From: Oribacterium sp. UBA6992
Lineage (GTDB): Bacteria; Bacillota; Clostridia; Lachnospirales; Lachnospiraceae
Reading direction: 5' to 3'
Length of the DNA stretch: 13,083 bases
Assembly (NCBI GenBank): GCA_002449915.1
Contig: DJXY01000004.1
Location: 1 to 13,083 of the forward strand
Position numbers and translations under genes: made by a program. The notes under the pieces were generated by a model. That model was given only the letters and a program-made list of their open reading frames with translations. It was not told the DNA's origin and did no database searches. Position 1 is the first letter of the stretch. Each line of letters starts with the position of its first letter. Shown here in pieces: positions 1-9,057 of this stretch.

Positions 1-3000
1 ATCGGCGGACAGGACATGAAATGCATCCGCATTAAGGATGGCACTGTGGATTCCGTTCAGCTCAATGAAGCCTGTTCCAGCGGATGCGGTTCGTTCCTGG
101 AAACCTTTGCCAAGTCACTGAATTATTCCGTCATTGACTTTGCACATGAGGCGCTTTATGCAGATAATCCGACCGATCTCGGTTCCCGCTGCACGGTTTT
201 TATGAACTCCAACGTAAAACAGGCACAGAAGGAAGGCGCCAGTGTTGCGGATATTTCCGCAGGTCTTGCTTACTCTGTAATTAAAAATGCGCTGTTTAAG
301 GTCATCAAGGTTACCGATGCCAAGGATCTCGGTCAGCACATTGTTGTACAGGGCGGTACATTTTATAATGATGCCGTACTGCGCGCATTTGAAAATCTGC
401 TTGGAACGCACGTCGTTCGTCCGGACATCGCCGGTATTATGGGAGCCTTTGGTGCCGCGCTCATTGCAAGAGAGCGTTACCATCTTGCCAACGCCAGATT
501 AAAGGCAATGAAGCCCGGCGAGGAGGTTGATGTACCAAGAACCTCCTATGGACGGATTCAGTCCAGCATGCTGTCTCTTGACAAGATCATTGAGCTTAAA
601 TACACCACAAAGATGACTCGCTGCAAGGGCTGCAATAACAGCTGCGTACTGACCATCAACCAGTTTGGTGCCGGCAGAAACTTCATTTCCGGAAACCGCT
701 GCGAGCGCGGTCTTGGAAAAGCCAAGGTAAAGCAGAACATTCCCAATCTGTTTGAGTATAAGCTCAAGCGCATGTTTGACTATGAAACTCTGCCCCAGGA
801 CCTGGCGGTCCGCGGCGAGGTAGGTATCCCGAGAGTTCTCAATATGTATGAGAATTATCCATTCTGGGCTACCTTCTTCCGCGAGCTTAAATTCCGTACG
901 GTTTTGTCTCCGGCAAGTACAAGACAGATCTACGAACTTGGAATTGAGTCCATCCCGTCCGAGTCCGAATGCTATCCTGCCAAAATAGCACATGGTCACA
1001 TTGAGTGGCTGATCCGCAAGGGACAAAAATTCATCTTCTACCCCTGTGTACCATATGAGCGCAATGAAACCCCGGATGCAGGCAATCACTATAACTGCCC
1101 GATGGTCACCTCCTATGCGGAAAATATAAAAAACAACGTGGAATCCATAGAGGACAACAGCGTCATGTTTATGAAGCCCTTTGTGGCGTTTACCAACGAG
1201 AAGATCCTGACCGATCAGCTGGTAAAGGTATTTGTACATCCGCAGCATATCGAGGACTCCATCCGTCCGGTCGGTGAGCTTACACTGGATAAAATCGGGG
1301 AACAGTTCCGCAAGTGGAATTTCACGGAGGAGGAAATCCGTCAGGCGGCACATGAAGCCTGGGAGGAGCTTAACCGCGCACATACCGATATAGAAAAGAA
1401 GGGGGAGGAAACCCTCCGCTGGATGAAGGAAACCGGGCACCGCGGCATTGTGCTTGCCGGTCGTCCGTATCACTGTGATCCGGAGATCAACCACGGCATA
1501 CCGGAGCTGATCACCTCCTACAACTTTGCCGTTTTGACCGAGGATTCTGTATCTCATCTCGGTAAGGTGGAGCGTCCATTGATTGTCACAGACCAGTGGA
1601 TGTACCATACCAGACTGTACCGGGCCGCGGAATTTGTTAAGACACAGGATAATCTGGATTTCATCCAGCTAAATTCCTTTGGATGCGGTCTGGACGCTGT
1701 TACCGTAGACCAGGCAAGAGATATCCTCACCGGCTCTGACAAAATCTATACCGTACTGAAAATCGATGAGGTCAACAATCTCGGCGCTGCAAGAATCCGG
1801 ATTCGTTCTCTGCTTGCCGCAATCCGTGTCCGGGACGAGAAGCATTTTGACCGGACGATCCGTCCCGCAAATTATGACCGGAAGCTCTTTACCAAGGAAA
1901 TGAAGCAGGAACAGTATACAATCCTCTGTCCTCAGATGTCGCCGATTCACTTTGAGCTGATCGAAGCTGCGATCCGCGCCAACGGCTATAATCTTGTAGT
2001 GCTTAATAACGCTAACCGTACCGCAATTGATACAGGACTGAAATACGTTAATAATGATGCGTGCTACCCTTCCATCATCGTTGTCGGTCAGATCATGGAT
2101 GCACTGCTGTCCGGAAAATATGATGTGAATCGTACTGCCGTCATCATGTCCCAGACCGGTGGCGGCTGCCGCGCGTCAAACTATATCGGTTTCATTCGCC
2201 GTGCACTGGAAAAGGCGGGAATGCCGCAGATTCCGGTCATCTCACTCAATGCCAACGGTATGGAAACGACCCCGGGCTTTAAGATCACGATCCCGCTGCT
2301 CACCAAGGCTCTGCAGGGCGTAGTCTACGGAGACATTTTTATGCGTGTGCTCTATGCCACAAGACCATATGAGCTTGTGCCGGGATCTGCCAATGCCCTG
2401 CATGAGAAATGGAAAAAGATCTGTGTTGCTTCCCTTTCCAAATCGAGTGCCGCCATGCATGAGTTTGAAAAGAACATAAAGGGTATCATCCATGACTTTG
2501 ACCATCTGCCCCTTAAGGATGGAGTACAGAAGCCAAAGGTCGGCATTGTCGGAGAGATCCTTGTAAAGTTCTCACCGCTTGCCAACAACCATATTGTAGA
2601 TCTCCTGGAAAAAGAGGGTGCGGAAGCCGTTATGCCGGATCTTATGGATTTCCTGCTCTACTGCTTCTACAATCAGAATTTCAAGTACGAGAATCTGGGT
2701 GCTTCCTGGAAGGGAAAGACCTTATGCAATGCCGCAACCAATATGCTGGAGTTCCTGCGTAAAACGGCGCGTAAGGAGCTCGCGCACTCCAGCCGCTTTA
2801 CACCGCCCGGAAAGATCCGCGAGCTTGCAGAAATGGCAAGAGAATATGTATCCCTTGGCAATCAGACCGGTGAGGGCTGGTTCCTGACCGGCGAAATGCT
2901 GGAGCTGATGTCGGAGGGTGTCAACAATATTGTCTGCACGCAGCCATTTGGCTGTCTCCCGAACCACATTGTAGGCAAGGGTGTCATCAAAGAGCTGAAG

Positions 3001-3132
3001 CGTCATAATCCGGATGCGAATATCATTGCCGTCGACTATGACGCAGGTGCCTCCGAGGTAAATCAGCTCAACAGAATCAAGCTGATGTTGACCGTGGCGC
3101 AAAATAATCTGAAAGAAAAAATGAACGCCTGA
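1..3132 (+). CDS. Fused 2-hydroxyacyl-CoA dehydratase activase / dehydratase-like protein (5' truncated)
   Basis: The reading frame is open from base 1 (codons I-G-G-Q-D), so the true start lies upstream; 1043 residues are visible. Numbering from base 1, the first ~160 residues are the end of an HgdC/BadF-type ASKHA ATPase activase: an IGGQD motif, NEACSSGCG with Cys25, CTVF with Cys64 (these two match the [4Fe-4S] ligands of HgdC) and a closing [10 protein letters not shown] linker follows with CxxCxxxC (Cys208, 211, 215) plus Cys234. The rest resembles the DUF2229/HgdB-like dehydratase fold, with CYPAK (Cys324), YPCVPYE (Cys349), ACYPS (Cys688), GGGCRAS (Cys723) and [11 protein letters not shown] (Cys979, 985). 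Family members of about 1400 residues are common in anaerobic Firmicutes and their reaction is undefined. True dehydratase activases use ATP to drive one electron into the dehydratase; whether this fusion does so on itself is inference. No CoA-transferase or dehydratase gene is adjacent. The family call is firm, the role is not. Confidence 0.9.
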   Translation: MGGQDMKCIRIKDGTVDSVQLNEACSSGCGSFLETFAKSLNYSVIDFAHEALYADNPTDLGSRCTVFMNSNVKQAQKEGASVADISAGLAYSVIKNALFKVIKVTDAKDLGQHIVVQGGTFYNDAVLRAFENLLGTHVVRPDIAGIMGAFGAALIARERYHLANARLKAMKPGEEVDVPRTSYGRIQSSMLSLDKIIELKYTTKMTRCKGCNNSCVLTINQFGAGRNFISGNRCERGLGKAKVKQNIPNLFEYKLKRMFDYETLPQDLAVRGEVGIPRVLNMYENYPFWATFFRELKFRTVLSPASTRQIYELGIESIPSESECYPAKIAHGHIEWLIRKGQKFIFYPCVPYERNETPDAGNHYNCPMVTSYAENIKNNVESIEDNSVMFMKPFVAFTNEKILTDQLVKVFVHPQHIEDSIRPVGELTLDKIGEQFRKWNFTEEEIRQAAHEAWEELNRAHTDIEKKGEETLRWMKETGHRGIVLAGRPYHCDPEINHGIPELITSYNFAVLTEDSVSHLGKVERPLIVTDQWMYHTRLYRAAEFVKTQDNLDFIQLNSFGCGLDAVTVDQARDILTGSDKIYTVLKIDEVNNLGAARIRIRSLLAAIRVRDEKHFDRTIRPANYDRKLFTKEMKQEQYTILCPQMSPIHFELIEAAIRANGYNLVVLNNANRTAIDTGLKYVNNDACYPSIIVVGQIMDALLSGKYDVNRTAVIMSQTGGGCRASNYIGFIRRALEKAGMPQIPVISLNANGMETTPGFKITIPLLTKALQGVVYGDIFMRVLYATRPYELVPGSANALHEKWKKICVASLSKSSAAMHEFEKNIKGIIHDFDHLPLKDGVQKPKVGIVGEILVKFSPLANNHIVDLLEKEGAEAVMPDLMDFLLYCFYNQNFKYENLGASWKGKTLCNAATNMLEFLRKTARKELAHSSRFTPPGKIRELAEMAREYVSLGNQTGEGWFLTGEMLELMSEGVNNIVCTQPFGCLPNHIVGKGVIKELKRHNPDANIIAVDYDAGASEVNQLNRIKLMLTVAQNNLKEKMNA

Positions 3133-3145
3133 TGTATTAAAAGAG

Positions 3146-3192
3146 GCGAACAAAAAAGGAATGTCCACCGGGGACATTCCTTTTTTGTTCGC
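3146..3192. terminator. Strong bidirectional Rho-independent terminator
   Basis: A perfect 21-bp inverted repeat (3146-3166 with 3172-3192) encloses a 5-base loop. The stem contains A6 on the left and T6 on the right. It begins 13 bases after the activase stop codon. On the minus strand the stem is followed by CTCTTTTAAT, so it can also end the glyA transcript whose stop is at 3288. The remaining 95 bases up to glyA hold a perfect 12-base palindrome (3246-3257) but no gene. Confidence 0.85.
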
Positions 3193-3287
3193 ACATTTGT
3201 TGGCATATACATGGATTTACTGAGCTCTGTCTGTCTTTCTGATAAGCAGATATCTGCGGAGCACCAGGATTTTACGGATATCAGCTA

Positions 3288-4541
3288 TCAGCCCTCGTAA
3301 ATCGGATACCTGTCAGTAAGCTCACGCACCGCATTGATAATAGCTTCTCTGGAGTTATCAAAGTCAGTCGCTGCCTTCCAGATACAATCCGCGATCGGCT
3401 TCATATCCTCTTCCTTCATGCCTCTTGTCGTAACCGCTGCAGTACCGATTCTGACACCGGAGGTAACAAATGGAGAACGCGGATCATTAGGGATCGCATT
3501 ACGGTTTAATGTGATATTAACCTCATCACAGCGATTCTGCAGTTCCTTACCGGAAAGCTCCGGAAGATTGGTAAGATCAACAAGCATCAGATGGTTATCC
3601 GTACCATTGGAAACCAGCTTAAAGCCACACTTCATCATTTCATCCGCAAGTGCCTTACAGTTCTTTACAATCTGCTGCTGATAGGTTTTAAACTCCGGCT
3701 TCAGCGCCTCGCCAAAGCAGACTGCCTTGGCTGCAATGACATGCTCAAGCGGACCACCCTGTGAACCCGGGAATACATTTTTATTAAATTTAAAACGATC
3801 TGCAGCCTCCTGGCTGGAGAGAATCAATCCTCCTCTCGGTCCACGCAGTGTCTTATGGGTCGTCGTAGTTACCACATCCGCATATGGAACAGGGGACGGA
3901 TGCAGTCCGGCAGCCACAAGTCCTGCGATATGAGCCATATCCACCCAGAGCACCGCTCCGCACTTATCCGCAATTTCCCGGAATCTCTTAAAATCAATGA
4001 CTCTCGGATATGCTGAAGCACCGGCAATAATCATCTTGGGATGATTCTTAATGGCAAGTGCTTCCACCTCGTCATAATCAATATAGCCCTCGCTGTTGAC
4101 ACCATAAGGAACGATATGGAAGTATCTGCCGGAGAAGTTGGCAGGTGAACCATGTGTCAGATGTCCTCCTGCATCCAGTGACATGCCCAGAATCGTGTCT
4201 CCCGGATCACAGACCGCCATCGTCACAGCCATGTTTGCCTGCGCGCCTGAATGCGGCTGAACATTGGCATATTCACACCCAAACAGCTTTTTGGCACGCT
4301 CAATAGCGATGGTCTCAATCTCATCTACATTGACACATCCGCCATAATAGCGCTTTCCCGGATAGCCCTCTGCATATTTATTGGTAAGGACCGTACCCAT
4401 CGCAAGCATCGAAGCTTCTGACAGGATATTTTCAGAGGCGATCAGCTCTATATTATGCTGTTGTCTCTCATACTCCTTTTCAATAAGCGAACCAACCTCC
4501 GGATCCGCGGCAGTGATAAATTTCATTACTTCCTTGATCAT
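3288..4541 (-). CDS. glyA: Serine hydroxymethyltransferase
   Basis: A PLP-dependent enzyme of 417 residues, the normal length of bacterial SHMT. It converts serine and tetrahydrofolate to glycine and 5,10-methylene-tetrahydrofolate in the cytoplasm, supplying one-carbon units for dTMP, purines and methionine. Visible signatures are the ASENI segment near residue 35, [13 protein letters not shown] at 56-68, the DMAHIAG segment at 201-207 and the PLP-lysine motif [14 protein letters not shown] with Lys230. The ATG at 4541 is chosen because AGTGAGGT (4548-4555) lies 6 bases upstream; an in-frame Met at residue 6 lacks such spacing. The gene starts 35 bases after the recJ stop on the same strand, and no separate promoter was seen in that gap, so cotranscription with recJ is likely. 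The terminator at 3146-3192 lies downstream. Confidence 0.97.
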   Translation of the reverse strand: MIKEVMKFITAADPEVGSLIEKEYERQQHNIELIASENILSEASMLAMGTVLTNKYAEGYPGKRYYGGCVNVDEIETIAIERAKKLFGCEYANVQPHSGAQANMAVTMAVCDPGDTILGMSLDAGGHLTHGSPANFSGRYFHIVPYGVNSEGYIDYDEVEALAIKNHPKMIIAGASAYPRVIDFKRFREIADKCGAVLWVDMAHIAGLVAAGLHPSPVPYADVVTTTTHKTLRGPRGGLILSSQEAADRFKFNKNVFPGSQGGPLEHVIAAKAVCFGEALKPEFKTYQQQIVKNCKALADEMMKCGFKLVSNGTDNHLMLVDLTNLPELSGKELQNRCDEVNITLNRNAIPNDPRSPFVTSGVRIGTAAVTTRGMKEEDMKPIADCIWKAATDFDNSREAIINAVRELTDRYPIYEG

Positions 4542-4547
4542 GAAAAT

Positions 4548-4555
4548 ACCTCACT
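4548..4555 (-). promoter_or_regulatory. Ribosome binding site of glyA
   Basis: On the minus strand this reads AGTGAGGT, 6 bases before the ATG at 4541. It supports that start over the in-frame Met five codons later. Confidence 0.7.
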
Positions 4556-4576
4556 TTCTCATGTCGTATGATGGCC

Positions 4577-6328
4577 TTATGGCTTGAACTGATAATCGTT
4601 TATGATGATCTGCAGCTCTTGTCTGCCATTATACTCATTAATATCCGGATAGTAAACGACATCAATATGATGATTCTGTTCTTTTTCCTGCATAAACCGA
4701 TCCACATCAGAAAATATAAGCCCTGTGATCCTTCTCCCGGTTCCGGAAACGAGCTCCAGCTTTACCACATTATGCTTCTGGCCGAGAACCCGTAAGGCTG
4801 CGATGGTCAGTCCCTTTGTTGCAAACAGAGGCTTCGGATTGCCGGTTCCAAAGGGCTCAAGCTTATCAAAATCATGGATCAGGTCGAAGGTGATATAATC
4901 CACCGGCATCGGAACGTCAATCCAGAGCTTCTCGACAAGCTCCTCGCGGCTTAAGCTGCAGTTGCTGTTAAGCGCTGCCCGGAAGGCATCAATGTCACTT
5001 CGCTTAAGAGAAAACCCTGCTGCCATTGGATGCCCTCCCCATTTTGTAAGGTACCGGCTCACCTCCTGCAGTTTCTCCGACATAGGATATGCTTCGATGG
5101 ATCTCCCAGAGCCCTTTGCCATCCGGGTGCCATCATCACTGTCCTCTGCATTGGTAATGACAAAGGATGGACGGTAATACCTCTCCTTGAGTCTGCCGGC
5201 TACAATCCCGGCAAGGCTCTCATGCAGATCCGGCAGATATACAACCAGCACACGATCCGAGGCATACGTTTCCTCCACCTGATGAAAGGCTGTTTTGCAT
5301 GCCTCCATGGTCATATCCTTCCGGACATCATTCAGCGACTTAAGTCTGATGGCTCTCTCGTATGCCTCGGCGCGATCCTCTGCGAGAAACAATGCGAGCG
5401 CCTCCACAGCGCTTTCCAGCCGTCCCCCTGCGTTGATGCACGGTCCCAGTACAAACCCGATATGGTAGGTACTGATCTTTTCCTGCTCCGAGAGCCCTGT
5501 GATCTCCAGTAATGCAGCAAGCCCCGGATTGGACGTTTCCTTGATCCTCTGAAGCCCGTATTTTACGATCAGCCGGTTTTCATCCTGTAGTCTCACCACA
5601 TCACAAACCGTTGCAATTGCGGCAAATTCCAGAAATTCCATGGACTCCTCTACCGGAAGATTTCGTTTCTGATACAGGAGCTGAATCATTTTCCACGCCA
5701 CCACGGCACCACAAATCTCCGGGAACGGGTAACGACTGGATTCTCTCTTGGCATCCACCACCGCAGCTGCAGGCGGCAGAATATCGCGGGATTCACATCC
5801 ATAGTCCTCATCCGTTTTCTGGCGGACATCGTGGTGATCCGTAACGATGACATTCAAACCAAGCTCCCGGGCATGCCTAAGCTCCTCCACCGCGGAAATT
5901 CCATTATCGCAGGTCAGAATCGTGTATATGCCATCCGCCTTTGCACGGTCAATGATGCTCCGATTGATGCCATATCCATCCCGGATGCGGTCAGGAATCT
6001 GATAATCCACATCCGCTCCCAGATGCTTAAGTCCCCGGAAGAGGATGTATGTGGCGCAGACTCCATCTACATCATAGTCCCCGACAATACGGATTTTCCG
6101 TCCCTCCCGGATACAGCGATCCAGATTGTTCATGCACCGAATCGCATCCGGCAGCAGAAGTGGCGAATGCAGTCCATCCTCCAATGTTCCGCTCAGGAAA
6201 TTCCGGATCTGACTCTCGGAATTAACTTCCCGGTTTCTGAGGATCCTCGCAGTCACAGGATCAATGCCAAATTTTGCCGCAATGCCCTGGAAATCTGCTT
6301 TTTTATTATATAAAAACCACTTTTTCAA
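4577..6328 (-). CDS. recJ: Single-stranded-DNA-specific exonuclease RecJ
   Basis: A 583-residue DHH-family nuclease that degrades single-stranded DNA 5' to 3' in recombination and repair, using Mn/Mg ions. Catalytic motifs are intact: VGDYDVDG (residues 82-89), CDNG (140-143), the DHH motif in TDHHD (163-167), CDVV (242-245) and NAGGR near 299-303. The DHHA1 domain shows GGHPMAAG (431-438), and a C-terminal OB-type region begins around EPFGTGNPKPLF (491-502). The length is toward the short end for RecJ but every core motif is present. Translation starts at a TTG (6328), supported by AAGGAG 7 bases upstream; the first residues MKKWFLYNKK fit a RecJ N-terminus. It is the first gene of a likely recJ-glyA unit and is divergent to the CPBP gene. 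In Bacillus subtilis recJ is followed by apt and relA; here it is followed by glyA. Confidence 0.95.
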   Translation of the reverse strand: MKKWFLYNKKADFQGIAAKFGIDPVTARILRNREVNSESQIRNFLSGTLEDGLHSPLLLPDAIRCMNNLDRCIREGRKIRIVGDYDVDGVCATYILFRGLKHLGADVDYQIPDRIRDGYGINRSIIDRAKADGIYTILTCDNGISAVEELRHARELGLNVIVTDHHDVRQKTDEDYGCESRDILPPAAAVVDAKRESSRYPFPEICGAVVAWKMIQLLYQKRNLPVEESMEFLEFAAIATVCDVVRLQDENRLIVKYGLQRIKETSNPGLAALLEITGLSEQEKISTYHIGFVLGPCINAGGRLESAVEALALFLAEDRAEAYERAIRLKSLNDVRKDMTMEACKTAFHQVEETYASDRVLVVYLPDLHESLAGIVAGRLKERYYRPSFVITNAEDSDDGTRMAKGSGRSIEAYPMSEKLQEVSRYLTKWGGHPMAAGFSLKRSDIDAFRAALNSNCSLSREELVEKLWIDVPMPVDYITFDLIHDFDKLEPFGTGNPKPLFATKGLTIAALRVLGQKHNVVKLELVSGTGRRITGLIFSDVDRFMQEKEQNHHIDVVYYPDINEYNGRQELQIIINDYQFKP

Positions 6329-6335
6329 TCTCTAT

Positions 6336-6341
6336 CTCCTT
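6336..6341 (-). promoter_or_regulatory. Ribosome binding site fixing the TTG start of recJ
   Basis: On the minus strand this reads AAGGAG with a 7-base spacer to TTG at 6328. The good spacing and the absence of a better-placed ATG justify the non-ATG start. Confidence 0.7.
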
Positions 6342-6391
6342 ATGGTGATCCTGACAGATCTTATGTATAATATATTCATGATAATACTACC

Positions 6392-6420
6392 CTGCCATGA
6401 AGGCTATGTAGCAGTATAAC
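6392..6420 (+). promoter_or_regulatory. Candidate promoter for the CPBP protease gene
   Basis: -35 CTGCCA (6392-6397), a 17-base spacer, and -10 TATAAC (6415-6420), giving a start near 6427 and a leader of about 25 bases. A perfect TATAAT also occurs at 6366-6371, but the only TTGACA-like hexamer near it (CTGACA, 6351-6356) is only 9 bases away, so that alternative is weaker. Confidence 0.4.
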
Positions 6421-6441
6421 ATTCTGAACATCATTACTCAA
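6413..6441 (-). promoter_or_regulatory. Candidate sigma-A-like promoter for recJ-glyA
   Basis: On the minus strand: -35 TTGAGT (6436-6441), a 17-base spacer, and -10 TATACT (6413-6418). Transcription would start near 6406, giving a leader of roughly 75-80 bases. The -35 lies almost on the ribosome binding site of the divergent CPBP gene, and the -10 overlaps the -10 proposed for that gene. Prediction by eye only. Confidence 0.5.
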
Positions 6442-6451
6442 CGGAGATCTC

Positions 6452-7324
6452 ATGCTGCCTTTCCAGACCAATCCCACCAGGCATCAGTTTAACCGGCTGG
6501 CGCTGGCACTTTTTATATATGAACTCATTTTCCAGCTCGGAGGGTATCTGATCCTCCTGTTCCATGCAGGACTTGCATCCTATGAGGGGCTTGCCATGCT
6601 CCTTGCGGGCTTCCTGGCACTGCTTGCAGCTACCCGGATCCTGGGCATACATTCTGTCGGGCATACGTACAAGCGCTTTCATGCCGTCACCTATCTCAGG
6701 CTTTTATTTCTTGTATACGGTCTGCAGGCATACAGCACCATCCTTCTGGATCCGGTAGAGAAGTTTTTAAAATCCATGGGCTTTTCACTGGAATATGCGA
6801 CAGAAGCCGCGTCCGGAAGCATTACCGGCTTCTGGATGCTGATCTACTCGATCCTCGCAGCACCAATCCTTGAGGAATGCCTGTTCCGCGGATTAATCTA
6901 CGGGAGTCTCAGACGCTATGGCAAAATCTTTGCCGTCCTGATTTCCGCCTTCCTCTTTGGTCTCATGCACGGAAACATCATTCAGTTTTTTACTGCTCTC
7001 CTGATTGGAAGTCTCTTTGCCTGGATCAGGGAAACCTACGGGCTGCCATGCTCCATCCTTATGCATATTTCCAATAATGCCTTTGCCATCCTCTTTAACC
7101 AGTACATGCAGGAGAACCTATGGGTTTACAGTCTCTATAACCTGCTGGTTTATGGCGGTATGATTTATATGCTCTGCTTCCTGCTCCGGCATTTCCCTGA
7201 GATTCTGGCACAGCTCCGGAGCGAAACAAATCTCGGTAAAATGTTATCGCAGTTTTTCACATCCCTCGGTGTGATCCTGATTCTTATATTATTTCTGGGG
7301 ATCACGGCCCTTAATTTAGAGTAA
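6452..7324 (+). CDS. CPBP-family intramembrane glutamic endopeptidase (CAAX-protease-like)
   Basis: A 290-residue multi-pass membrane protein with hydrophobic segments around residues 15-60, 80-98, 125-140, 157-195, 210-245 and 268-288. It carries the three ABI/CPBP motifs: EECLFR (Glu141, Glu142, Arg146), FGLMH (Phe169, His173) and HISNN (His205, Asn209), which form the intramembrane active site of Rce1-type proteases. Bacterial relatives act in protein processing, bacteriocin maturation or self-immunity, but the substrate cannot be read from the sequence and no bacteriocin or prenylation gene is nearby. The ATG at 6452 follows GGAG at 6443-6446 with 5 bases between. It is divergent to recJ and convergent with the HerA-like gene. 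The family call is firm; the biological role is unknown. Confidence 0.9.
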   Translation: MLPFQTNPTRHQFNRLALALFIYELIFQLGGYLILLFHAGLASYEGLAMLLAGFLALLAATRILGIHSVGHTYKRFHAVTYLRLLFLVYGLQAYSTILLDPVEKFLKSMGFSLEYATEAASGSITGFWMLIYSILAAPILEECLFRGLIYGSLRRYGKIFAVLISAFLFGLMHGNIIQFFTALLIGSLFAWIRETYGLPCSILMHISNNAFAILFNQYMQENLWVYSLYNLLVYGGMIYMLCFLLRHFPEILAQLRSETNLGKMLSQFFTSLGVILILILFLGITALNLE

Positions 7325-7330
7325 AATAAA

Positions 7331-7368
7331 CAGGCAGGATTCTGTGATAAATTGCAGAATCATGCCTG
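7331..7368. terminator. Bidirectional terminator between the CPBP and HerA-like genes
   Basis: A 14-base inverted repeat with one mismatch (7331-7344 with 7355-7368) and a 10-base loop starts 6 bases after the CPBP stop. On the plus strand it is followed by TATCTTATCTTT; on the minus strand by TTTATTTTAC, a better U-tract, so it can end both convergent transcripts. The next 106 bases (7369-7474) show nothing further. Confidence 0.7.
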
Positions 7369-7474
7369 TATCTTATCTTTAGCTCCAACACCTTCAATGA
7401 CGAGCTCACGCTGTAAACGGATATTTTGGGGCTGATTGCATTCGCAAAAGCAAATCTGCCATCAGCGCACGATT

Positions 7475-9049
7475 TTATCTGCCGAGCAGCGTATCGAGGA
7501 TTCCTCTGCCGAGAGCTGCGCCGATATTTCCACCAATCCTTCTGCCGATGGAGCTTCCAAACAGTTCCTTTCCAACAGCATATCCAACCTCACGTCCGAG
7601 CGTACCAGCAGTGGATCTACCAACGCTTTTTACCGTTGCAAGCTTTTTCTTCCGTTCCTTCTCCTCCTGCTTTGCCATGCTCTCCTGCTCCCTGGCTTCC
7701 CGTTTCTCTCTTTCCTCTGCTTCCTTAGCCTCCTGTCTCTCAAGCTCCTTCTGCCCGGATTTTCTTTTAAAATATTCATATGCGGAATCCCGATCAATCA
7801 TCACTGCGTATTTCTGATACAATGCAGAAGCCTTTATTGCCGCGGTACGTTCTGACTCCTCTACCGGTCCCATTTTGCTCTCCGGCGGCAGAATCCTCGC
7901 ACGTCTGACCATCTGCGGTCTACCGTCCTGATCCAGGAAGGAAATCAGTGCCTCTCCAGTACCAAGCTCCTCGAGTACCGCTTCCGTGTCAAATGCCGGA
8001 TTTGCCCGGAATGCCTGTGCGGCAGCATGTACACGTTTTTTCTCTGCCGGAGTATACGCCCGTAAGGCATGCTGTACCTTATTCCCCAGCTGTGCAAGTA
8101 CCGTATCCGGAATATCCGCCGGATTTTGACTTATGAAATACACTCCGATACCCTTGGAACGGATGAGCTTGACAACCTGCTCAATTTTAGCGATAAGCGC
8201 CTTTGGTGCATCCTCAAACAGGAGATGCGCTTCATCAAAAAAGAATACCATTGATGGCTCTGCCATGTCACCCACTTCCGGCATCTGCTCAAAAAGCTCC
8301 GACAGCATATATAGCATAAACGTCGAGTAAATGCGCGGATTCTGCATCGTTTTACGCGCATCCATGATATTGATACAGCCTTTTCCATCTGCCCCTTTTA
8401 CCATAAAATCATGAATGTCAATCGCAGGCTCTCCAAAAAAACGATCTCCGCCCTCTGTCTCCAGCGCCACCACGGCTCTCAATATCGCATTCAGGCTCTG
8501 TTTTGACATATTGCCATAGGTTTCTGAATACTCCTTGCTGTGTTCCGCCACATGCTGCAGCATAGCTCTCAGATCTTTGGTATCTAAAAGCAAAAGCTGA
8601 TGCTCATCCGCAATACGAAATACGATGCTCAGAATATCCGCCTGCAGTTCCGAGAGTTCCAAAAGCCTCGCAAGCAGCGTCGGCCCAAACTCACTGATCG
8701 TCGTCCGAAGCGGAAGTCCTCCCTTGCCTTCAACGTCCCAGAACTCTACAGGATATCCCTGATACCGGAAACCTGCTGCATCCAGTCCGAAGTATTTTTT
8801 TCTCTCTGCCATATCCTGCGTCTCTGTGCCCGGCAGAAGCATGCCTGCAAGATCACCCTTTACATCAGATAAAAAGACCGGAACCCCCATCTCACTGAGA
8901 GACTCCGCCATAACCTTAAGCGTGATGGTTTTGCCGGTGCCTGTCGCCCCGGTGATAAGCCCGTGACGATTGACCATTTCCGGCAGGATGCAAAGCTTTT
9001 CTGCTCCGTCATAATCCTGCCCAATCCAGATTTTTTCATCATAAAGCAT
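7475..9049 (-). CDS. HerA/DUF853-like P-loop ATPase (YjgR family)
   Basis: A 524-residue cytoplasmic ATPase of the FtsK-HerA superfamily. The Walker A motif GATGTGKT is at 34-41, followed by SDVKGDLAGM (61-70). Walker B is VFFFDEAHLL (268-277, with Asp272 and Glu273), and a sensor-like SQNPADIP is at 307-314. After about residue 428 the chain becomes a charged, probably coiled-coil Glu/Arg/Lys segment, then a glycine-rich tail with many GxxxG spacings (about 477-524), as in YjgR relatives. The role is unproven; the superfamily pumps or translocates DNA. The ATG at 9049 is chosen over a TTG at 9118 because GGGAGGT (9059-9065) lies 9 bases upstream and MLYDEKIWIG fits the family N-terminus. It follows pflA on the same strand after 74 bases. 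No NurA nuclease or other partner is adjacent. Confidence 0.88.
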   Translation of the reverse strand: MLYDEKIWIGQDYDGAEKLCILPEMVNRHGLITGATGTGKTITLKVMAESLSEMGVPVFLSDVKGDLAGMLLPGTETQDMAERKKYFGLDAAGFRYQGYPVEFWDVEGKGGLPLRTTISEFGPTLLARLLELSELQADILSIVFRIADEHQLLLLDTKDLRAMLQHVAEHSKEYSETYGNMSKQSLNAILRAVVALETEGGDRFFGEPAIDIHDFMVKGADGKGCINIMDARKTMQNPRIYSTFMLYMLSELFEQMPEVGDMAEPSMVFFFDEAHLLFEDAPKALIAKIEQVVKLIRSKGIGVYFISQNPADIPDTVLAQLGNKVQHALRAYTPAEKKRVHAAAQAFRANPAFDTEAVLEELGTGEALISFLDQDGRPQMVRRARILPPESKMGPVEESERTAAIKASALYQKYAVMIDRDSAYEYFKRKSGQKELERQEAKEAEEREKREAREQESMAKQEEKERKKKLATVKSVGRSTAGTLGREVGYAVGKELFGSSIGRRIGGNIGAALGRGILDTLLGR

Positions 9050-9057
9050 AATAAAAG

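Noticed and set aside
499..1608. A 369-codon open frame on the minus strand opposite the activase gene
   Set aside because: It is antisense to a clearly coding frame with family motifs throughout, shows no recognisable domain, and its composition looks like a mirror of the plus-strand codons.
3246..3257. Perfect palindrome GCAGATATCTGC downstream of glyA
   Set aside because: A 12-base self-complementary sequence cannot form a hairpin with a normal loop, has no T-run, and a much stronger terminator lies close by.
5030..6313. Plus-strand open frames opposite recJ (5030-5512 and 5831-6313)
   Set aside because: RecJ motifs run continuously on the minus strand across the region; the antisense frames have no recognisable features.
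6452..7324. CPBP protein as a bacteriocin immunity or maturation factor
   Set aside because: No small double-glycine peptide, ABC exporter or two-component genes are present near it.
7436..7855. Leucine/serine-rich plus-strand frame that might look like a small membrane protein
   Set aside because: It is the antisense of the Glu/Arg/Lys coiled-coil segment of the HerA-like gene; Glu and Lys codons read backwards as Leu/Phe/Ser.
7475..9049. HerA-like ATPase as part of an anti-phage defence system
   Set aside because: Known HerA defence systems have an adjacent nuclease or SIR2/DUF4297-type effector; here the neighbours are pflA and a CPBP protease gene, and the sequence fits the widespread housekeeping YjgR/DUF853 group.
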